A program made the position numbers and the translations under genes. A DNA stretch of 11,557 bases, taken from Mxb001 sp044360385 (GTDB taxonomy: Bacteria > Actinomycetota > Actinomycetes > S36-B12). The stretch covers positions 1 to 11,557 of the forward strand of contig JBIKKK010000056.1 in the NCBI GenBank assembly GCA_044360385.1, in the 5' to 3' direction. The number at the start of each line of letters is the position of its first letter. Position 1 is the first letter of the stretch. The notes under the pieces are model-generated. The model was not told the DNA's origin, ran no database searches, and saw nothing but the letters and a program-made list of their open reading frames with translations. Shown piece by piece: positions 7,619-11,557 of this stretch.

Positions 7619-7990
7619 GCGACGCCAGATCGGGGGTCCCGACATCGGCGTGCGCTGCACTCCGCGCCGCCCCCAGTAGATCCACAAAGCCATGCTGAGC
7701 AGGCAGAGCGAGAAGCCCATGAGCAGGTCCTCAAAGGGCTGGTAGGCGATGCGTCCGCTGCCGATGAACGGCGGCGGCCCGGCGTCGGGCTGATACCCCA
7801 CAATCATGGAATCGGAGTAGCGGAAGACCTGGAGTCGGGTGAGCACGCCATTCGTGAGGAGCTGGAAGAAGACCACGATCGCGTACGCCACCCAGAAGCC
7901 GCGGCGCGTGACCAGGCGGGTGCGCAGGATGAGCACGTCGGCCACGATCGCCGCGATAACCACCGCGATGGCGATCTGGGTGTAGGTCAT
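7538..7990 (-). CDS. Lycopene cyclase small subunit, second subunit (CrtYd/CrtYf type)
   Basis: The gene encodes a 150-residue membrane protein with three hydrophobic segments (about 4-22, 33-50, 88-106) and the lycopene cyclase domain motif QPFEDLLMGF (84-93), where the usual PxE(E/D) is PFED. Two such small subunits form the active actinobacterial cyclase. Whether the ring is beta, epsilon or gamma cannot be told by eye, so I do not choose between the CrtYd, CrtYf and CrtYh names. ATG 7990 overlaps the stop of the partner subunit by 4 bp (ATGA), so translation is coupled. The last 26 residues (125-150) are a Gly/Ser/Pro-rich, probably disordered tail encoded exactly where the gene runs antisense to crtB. 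The tail may have arisen by loss of an earlier stop. Confidence 0.85.
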   Translation of the reverse strand: MTYTQIAIAVVIAAIVADVLILRTRLVTRRGFWVAYAIVVFFQLLTNGVLTRLQVFRYSDSMIVGYQPDAGPPPFIGSGRIAYQPFEDLLMGFSLCLLSMALWIYWGRRGVQRTPMSGPPIWRRSGSRTPASPGATGSDPGGSGNGQSSP

Positions 7991-8352
7991 CGCGCGTCAC
8001 CGCCCTGCGCCTCGGTGGGTACCTCGTCGCCGAGGGGCCAGCCCTTCACGGCGCGCACCGCCTCGAGACTGAGGATCGACGCGAGGGGCACGACGACGAA
8101 GAAGATGAGCTCCTCGACAGGGATGACGCCGAAGAGCTCGACACCCACGGTGCGGTCGGGGTCAAAGCTCCAGTGGCCCGTCGCGATCGCCCAGACGTCC
8201 CAGATGACGAAGATTGTGAAGGGAATCGCCAGGGCGAGGAGCAGCCGCTTCCATCGGCGCAGGACACGCGTGCGCAGGGCGATCTCCAGCCATGCCGACC
8301 CTACGAAGATGAAGAGCAGCACTCCGAGGTAGGTAAGGCGCTCGGCCTCCAT
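7987..8352 (-). CDS. Lycopene cyclase small subunit, first subunit (CrtYc/CrtYe type)
   Basis: This 121-residue membrane protein has three hydrophobic segments (about 7-26, 37-56, 80-98). It carries the domain signature of heterodimeric and fused lycopene cyclases: a WDVWAIATGHW stretch (51-61) followed by GVIPVEELIFF (75-85) with the paired acids E80 and E81. It would act with the 7990-7538 product on lycopene ends. ATG 8352 shares one base with the TGA of the upstream oxidoreductase gene (TGATG) and begins MEAERLTYLG; a longer in-frame start exists upstream but would extend into the neighbouring gene. The downstream partner overlaps by ATGA. All three genes should be one transcript. Confidence 0.88.
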   Translation of the reverse strand: MEAERLTYLGVLLFIFVGSAWLEIALRTRVLRRWKRLLLALAIPFTIFVIWDVWAIATGHWSFDPDRTVGVELFGVIPVEELIFFVVVPLASILSLEAVRAVKGWPLGDEVPTEAQGGDAR

Positions 8353-8819
8353 CAGGCACCCGACATGAGCTTGGCGTGGTCCCACGAGACCGTGCGCTCG
8401 GGCACCAGGCGCATGGCCACCTGCTTGACCGCGGTGGGGCGATAGGCCTCCATCGCGGCCGACACGTGCTCGAGGTCGAGGCCTTCGTACTTCACCAGGA
8501 GCGCCGCTGCGATCTCGCAGATGACGTCGATGTCTTCGCTGACCTCCAGCCGTCCGGAGACCTGCACCCCGCGGAGCTCGGCGTAGCGATCGCCGTCTTC
8601 GACGAGGGTTGCCACGCGAGGGTCGCGGCGCACATTGGCGATCTTCTGCGACTTGGCGTAGGTGCGCATCCAGACGTCTCCGTCACGCAACACAAACCAC
8701 ATGGCCACCGGGTCGGGGACCCCGTCGGGGCCGATCGTGGTGAGGATCATCGTCCGCGCTGATTCGAGGAAGGTGCGGATCTCGTCATCGCCCATGGCGA
8801 TCTCGTCACGTCGGCTCAC
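8352..8819 (-). CDS. Pyridoxamine 5'-phosphate oxidase-like split-barrel oxidoreductase (FMN or F420 binding)
   Basis: This 155-residue soluble protein resembles the Rv1155-like group of split-barrel flavin/deazaflavin proteins. The visible pattern is a short N-terminal helix (DEIRTFLESA, 12-21), a strand ILTTIGPDGVPDPVAMWFV (25-43), MRTYAKSQKIANVRRDPRV (51-69) with the Ser-x-Lys and Arg-Arg-Asp-Pro residues that usually contact the cofactor phosphate, and a further strand VQVSGRLEV (85-93). The natural substrate is unknown; members reduce or bind diverse compounds, and haem-type ligands are known in relatives. The start is GTG 8819 because CAGGAT lies 6 nt upstream; an in-frame ATG at 8795 (residue 9) is the alternative. 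Its TGA overlaps the ATG of the first cyclase subunit, so it is the leading gene of a cyclase operon. That position suggests, but does not show, a link to carotenoid chemistry. Confidence 0.8.
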   Translation of the reverse strand: MSRRDEIAMGDDEIRTFLESARTMILTTIGPDGVPDPVAMWFVLRDGDVWMRTYAKSQKIANVRRDPRVATLVEDGDRYAELRGVQVSGRLEVSEDIDVICEIAAALLVKYEGLDLEHVSAAMEAYRPTAVKQVAMRLVPERTVSWDHAKLMSGA

Positions 8820-8831
8820 CCGTCCATCCTG
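8820..8831 (-). promoter_or_regulatory. Putative leaderless promoter of the oxidoreductase-cyclase operon
   Basis: On the - strand CAGGAT (8831-8826) is followed by 6 nt (GGACGG, 8825-8820) and then GTG 8819. The spacing equals that of the + strand leaderless starts in this window. It faces away from the kinase promoter within a 91-bp divergent gap (8820-8910). Confidence 0.45.
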
Positions 8832-8866
8832 CCCATGGAGCCCCAGGGCTGCCACGCCGGATCCGC

Positions 8867-8889
8867 GCATCCCCTCTTGGGGCATCCCC
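8867..8889. repeat. Short direct repeat in the divergent promoter region
   Basis: GCATCCCC occurs at 8867-8874 and again at 8882-8889, a 15-base period, just upstream of the kinase -10 box (8896-8901). CCCCTCTTGGGG (8871-8882), an inverted repeat with 4-bp arms, lies across the two copies. The site covers the position where a -35 box or an activator or repressor would bind. It may be chance in such GC-rich sequence. Confidence 0.3.
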
Positions 8890-8895
8890 CCGACC

Positions 8896-8910
8896 TAGAC
8901 TCGGGGCATC
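8896..8910 (+). promoter_or_regulatory. Putative -10 box of the PASTA kinase gene
   Basis: TAGACT (8896-8901), within CCTAGACTC, lies 9 nt before ATG 8911. It shares the CCTANNCT form with the boxes before the genes at 946, 2501 and 5116. The transcript would begin at or within about 3 nt of the start codon. No Shine-Dalgarno sequence is clear. Confidence 0.5.
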
Positions 8911-10815
8911 ATGGATTCCCCGCCCGGCCCGATCCCCACGGCTCCCTCAGACCCCCTCATCGGGACCCTCGTGGACGGGCGCTACCAGGTGGTGGGGCGG
9001 ATCGCCCGGGGCGGCATGGCCACCGTCTACGAGGCGCGCGACACCCGGCTCGACCGCACCGTCGCCCTCAAGATGATGAGCGCCGCGCTCGCAGAGGACC
9101 CCGATTTCGTCACCCGCTTCCGCCGGGAAGCTCGCGCGGCAGCCCAACTCAGCCACCCCCACGTCGTCGCCGTCTTCGACCAGGGCGAGGCGGCCGGCCT
9201 GCCCTACCTCGCCATGGAGTACGTCCCGGGTCGCACCCTGCGCGATGTGCTGCGCGACTACGGGGCGCTCACACCGGAGCAGGCGCTCACCATCCTCGAC
9301 CCCGTCCTCGAGGCCCTCATCGCGGCGCACGACGCAGGCTTCGTGCATCGTGACATCAAGCCGGAGAACATCCTCATCTCCGATGACGGCCGCGTGAAGG
9401 TGACCGACTTCGGCCTCGCGCGTGCCGTGAGCAACACCACCACGGCAACCCAGGGCATGATCATCGGCACCGTCGCCTACCTCTCCCCCGAGCATGTCGA
9501 GCGCGGCGATGCCGATGCCCGCTCCGATGTCTACGGTGCAGGAATCTGCCTCTTCGAGATGGTCACGGGCCAGGTGCCCTTCGCGGCCGAGAGCGCGATC
9601 ACCGTCGCCTACCAGCACGTCAACGCGGACGTGCCGAGCCCGTCGTCCCTGCGGTCGACCGTGCCGCCCGACGTCGATGCCCTCGTCGCCACCGCGACGC
9701 GACGCGATCCCGAGCTCCGCTACCCCGACTGTCGCGCATTCCTCGCCGACGTACGCCGCGTCCGCCGCTCCTTGCCGCCGCCGCAGCCGCTGAGCAAGGA
9801 CACCCAGGACACCCTCATCGTCCCCGTCGGCATGGTTGCGGGCGGCAATCCCCCTCCGCCCGCCGTGACCGTCCGACCCGTGTCCGCCTCCGACGCGGCA
9901 GCTGCGCCCGAGCCTCGACGTCGGCGCGGCCGGGGCTGGCTCGTCGCCCTCATCCTGCTTCTCCTCGCCATCGGCGGTGCGGCGTTTGCCGGTTGGTATC
10001 TCGCCGCGGGCCCCGGCAAGCAGGTCGACGTGCCCGGCATCCTCAACATGGATCAGGCGGAGGCGACCGCGTCGCTCACGGCCGTGGGCCTGCGACTCGA
10101 GGTCGGTGACGAGGAATACAGCGAGACGGTGGCCGCCGGCCTGATCATCTCGGCGGACCCCGCGCCTGGCGCGAGCGCAGCCGTCGACTCCACCGTGACC
10201 GTCGTGCTCTCGCGCGGCCCTGAGCGCTACGCCGTACCCGACGTGAGAGGTCAGCCGCTCGAGGCTGCGAAGTCCGCGATCACCGGGGCCAACCTCGCCG
10301 TGGGCATCATCACCGAGGACTGGGATGCCGACGTGCCTGTGGGCTCCGTCGTCTCCGCAGATCCGCCTATCGGCGACGAGCTCCGCCCGGGCTCACTAGT
10401 CGACATCATCGTCTCCAAGGGCCCCAAGCCCGTGAAGCTCGCGGACTACGCCGGCTCACCGGCCGATGATGTGCGCGCTGAGCTGGAGGCTGCTGGCCTG
10501 GTGGTGACCTCGACCGAGGAGTTCTCTACCGAGTACGCCGAGGGACTCGTCGTCTCGACCACGCCCGGCAAGGGCGAGCGGGTGCCGGTGGGCAGCACCG
10601 TCGCGCTCGTCGTCTCCAAGGGCCCGCCGCCCGTGGAGATGCCCTACCTCATCGACATGAAGCGCGAAGACGCCGTCTACACCCTCCAGCAGCTCGGTCT
10701 CAACGTCGAGATCAATGAGCCGCCGCTCACTCCGCTTAATCGCGTGATCTCCCAGGACCCCGCCGCAGGCACGCTCATCCCCGCCGGCAGCACCGTGACG
10801 ATCACCATCATCTAG
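8911..10815 (+). CDS. Transmembrane Ser/Thr protein kinase with four PASTA repeats (PknB/PknL type)
   Basis: The 634-residue protein has a cytosolic Hanks-type kinase domain at about residues 25-285. The Gly-rich loop is ARGGMATVY (32-40), ATP-binding Lys54, catalytic loop HRDIKPEN (146-153), DFG 166-168, an activation loop rich in Thr (T176, T177, T178, T180) and GTVAYLSPE (186-194). All catalytic residues are present, so it should be active and able to autophosphorylate. A Pro-rich linker follows, then an Arg-rich stop-transfer (RRRRGRG) and one membrane helix (about 343-361). Outside are four PASTA repeats (about 371-436, 439-505, 508-571, 575-634), which in this family bind peptidoglycan fragments or lipid II. 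The third repeat starts KLADYAGS, lacking the usual VPDV-type opening. Length is normal for actinobacterial PASTA kinases. Proximity to a prenyl synthase and an MptA-like gene points to PknL rather than the PknB of the division cluster. The convergent gap to the next gene is 17 bp. Confidence 0.92.
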   Translation: MDSPPGPIPTAPSDPLIGTLVDGRYQVVGRIARGGMATVYEARDTRLDRTVALKMMSAALAEDPDFVTRFRREARAAAQLSHPHVVAVFDQGEAAGLPYLAMEYVPGRTLRDVLRDYGALTPEQALTILDPVLEALIAAHDAGFVHRDIKPENILISDDGRVKVTDFGLARAVSNTTTATQGMIIGTVAYLSPEHVERGDADARSDVYGAGICLFEMVTGQVPFAAESAITVAYQHVNADVPSPSSLRSTVPPDVDALVATATRRDPELRYPDCRAFLADVRRVRRSLPPPQPLSKDTQDTLIVPVGMVAGGNPPPPAVTVRPVSASDAAAAPEPRRRRGRGWLVALILLLLAIGGAAFAGWYLAAGPGKQVDVPGILNMDQAEATASLTAVGLRLEVGDEEYSETVAAGLIISADPAPGASAAVDSTVTVVLSRGPERYAVPDVRGQPLEAAKSAITGANLAVGIITEDWDADVPVGSVVSADPPIGDELRPGSLVDIIVSKGPKPVKLADYAGSPADDVRAELEAAGLVVTSTEEFSTEYAEGLVVSTTPGKGERVPVGSTVALVVSKGPPPVEMPYLIDMKREDAVYTLQQLGLNVEINEPPLTPLNRVISQDPAAGTLIPAGSTVTITII

Positions 10816-10832
10816 CGCCCCTTGTCGGCCTT

Positions 10833-11342
10833 CTAGAGCAGTGCGCCCTCGTGTTCGAGGAGCAGGACCTTGAGATCGGGGCCGAATCCGTAGGCACTGA
10901 TCGTGCCGTCCGTGTGGATGATGCGATGGCAGGGCACGAAGGGCGCCACGTGGTTGAGCGCGCAGGCCGTGCCCGCAGCGCGCACCGCCTTGGGGTTGCC
11001 CGCCATGCGCGCGAGGTCGGCGTAGGAGACGGTTGTGCCGCCGGACACGCGCCTCATCGCCGCCCATGCCTGCTGCTGGAAGGGTCCTCCAGGCTGGTCG
11101 ACCGGCACCTCGAGGAGCGCATCGATATCCCCCTCGACCCATGCCGTGATGGCATCGCTCGCGCCATCGATGTGGCGCACCTTGCGTGCCGAGTCGACAT
11201 CGACATGTGCGATGTCGCTTGCCCTTGGCTCACCGAACCACGAGGCGATGACAACGCCGTCCTCATCGGCCACGATGCCCACCGGACGCCACGGGGTGCG
11301 GACCGTCGTGCGCACGAGTGGAGCGAATCGACGCGAGCTCAT
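10833..11342 (-). CDS. ogt: Methylated-DNA-[protein]-cysteine S-methyltransferase (Ogt/AdaB type)
   Basis: This 169-residue suicide repair protein transfers the methyl group from O6-methylguanine (or O4-methylthymine) to its own cysteine. The active site is VPCHRII (136-142), with Cys138 as acceptor. The preceding helix-turn segment (residues 105-130: VSYADLARMAGNPKAVRAAG then ACALN) matches the DNA-binding region, with Arg121 at the arginine finger position. The N-terminal domain has TPWRPVGIVADEDGVV. After the active site, SAYGFGPDLKVLLLEHEG (149-166) differs from the usual GYxGG/KxxLLxxEG but keeps the overall pattern. ATG 11342 overlaps the stop of the upstream Ada gene by 4 bp (ATGA), the same pairing as B. 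subtilis adaA-adaB. Induction by methylated Ada is therefore expected, though the promoter lies outside the window. Confidence 0.9.
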   Translation of the reverse strand: MSSRRFAPLVRTTVRTPWRPVGIVADEDGVVIASWFGEPRASDIAHVDVDSARKVRHIDGASDAITAWVEGDIDALLEVPVDQPGGPFQQQAWAAMRRVSGGTTVSYADLARMAGNPKAVRAAGTACALNHVAPFVPCHRIIHTDGTISAYGFGPDLKVLLLEHEGALL

Positions 11343-11557
11343 GCGACCAGCTCACGCGGCGAGAGGCCCGTCTGCTGACGCACGAGCCTGCGCAGATGGC
11401 GCTCGCTCACATGGAGCCGGGCAGCCGTATCAGCGACTCCCCTGCCGAGTCGCAAATGCGCCAGCGCCTGGTCGACGACCGACTGACGGAAGGCCTCCTG
11501 CGGGTGCACGTCGTCGGGGCGACACCTCTTGCAGGGGCGGAAACCGGAAGCGAGCGC
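11339..11557 (-). CDS. ada: Ada-type methylation-response regulator, C-terminal part (cut by window edge)
   Basis: From the window edge 72 codons stay open to TGA 11341-11339. The visible protein starts ALASGFRPCKRCRPD, the end of the Ada zinc domain: its CxxC (visible residues 9 and 12) matches the third and fourth zinc ligands, and the methyl-accepting Cys lies beyond the edge. A helix-turn-helix of the AraC/Ada type follows: GVADTAARLHVSERHLRRLVRQ and then GLSPRELVA at the C-terminus. Known Ada proteins sense methylphosphotriesters by self-methylation and then activate repair genes. The protein stops after one helix-turn-helix, whereas AraC-type domains normally carry two, so the DNA-binding part looks about half size. 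The stop is coupled to the ogt start (ATGA). Confidence 0.85.
   Translation of the reverse strand, partial: ALASGFRPCKRCRPDDVHPQEAFRQSVVDQALAHLRLGRGVADTAARLHVSERHLRRLVRQQTGLSPRELVA

Noticed and set aside
10811..10837. Inverted repeat TCTAG / CTAGA around the 17-bp gap between kinase and ogt, considered as a terminator
   Set aside because: The arms are only 5 bp, A/T-rich, separated by 17 nt, and simply contain the two TAG stop codons. There is no U-tract.
1..11557. Search for CRISPR, tRNA/rRNA, insertion sequences, phage attachment sites and toxin-antitoxin pairs
   Set aside because: No repeat-spacer pattern, no cloverleaf or rRNA signature, no transposase or terminal inverted repeats, and no small unassigned gene pair was found. 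Intergenic space is minimal.

Overview
The window looks like a chromosomal segment of a high-GC Gram-positive actinobacterium (class Actinomycetia). The grounds are the strong G/C bias at third codon positions, frequent GTG starts, apparently leaderless promoters, a PASTA-repeat Ser/Thr kinase, a GT-C mannosyltransferase of the lipomannan type, and a heterodimeric (two small subunit) lycopene cyclase, which is an actinobacterial hallmark. I cannot name the genus from sequence alone.

Layout. Bases 1-39 appear to be the last codons of an upstream gene, overlapping by ATGA an AEC-like permease gene (36-923). A carotenoid block follows on the + strand: a CrtI/CrtD-type desaturase paralog (946-2421), a GGPP synthase CrtE/IdsA (2501-3565), the phytoene desaturase CrtI (3565-5079), a polyprenyl-phosphomannose-dependent mannosyltransferase of the MptA/MptB family (5116-6705), and phytoene synthase CrtB (6698-7618). 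On the - strand, reading towards crtB, is a coupled trio: a split-barrel flavin/F420-type oxidoreductase (8819-8352) and two lycopene cyclase subunits (8352-7987 and 7990-7538). The last subunit overlaps the 3' end of crtB tail to tail by 81 bp. Divergent from this trio is a PknB/PknL-type kinase with four PASTA repeats (8911-10815). The right end is a - strand alkylation-repair pair: a methylguanine methyltransferase (11342-10833) and, upstream of it and cut by the window edge, an Ada-type regulator.

How it works together. CrtE makes GGPP, CrtB joins two GGPP to phytoene, CrtI desaturates to lycopene, and the two membrane cyclase subunits close the rings. The extra CrtI-type enzyme probably acts later or on another acyclic intermediate. 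No lycopene elongase (crtEb) is visible, so a C40 or C50 product cannot be decided here. The crtE-mptA-kinase order resembles the idsA2-mptA-pknL neighbourhood I recall from mycobacteria and corynebacteria (Rv2173-Rv2174-Rv2176), with carotenoid genes interleaved.

Regulation. Four + strand genes have a CCTANNCT box just upstream of the start codon. In three of them the TANNNT core ends exactly 6 nt before a GTG, and in the kinase it ends 9 nt before an ATG. The - strand trio has CAGGAT with the same 6-nt spacing. This is the layout expected of leaderless transcripts. No tRNA, rRNA, CRISPR, insertion sequence or convincing intrinsic terminator was found. No gap between genes exceeds about 91 bp.
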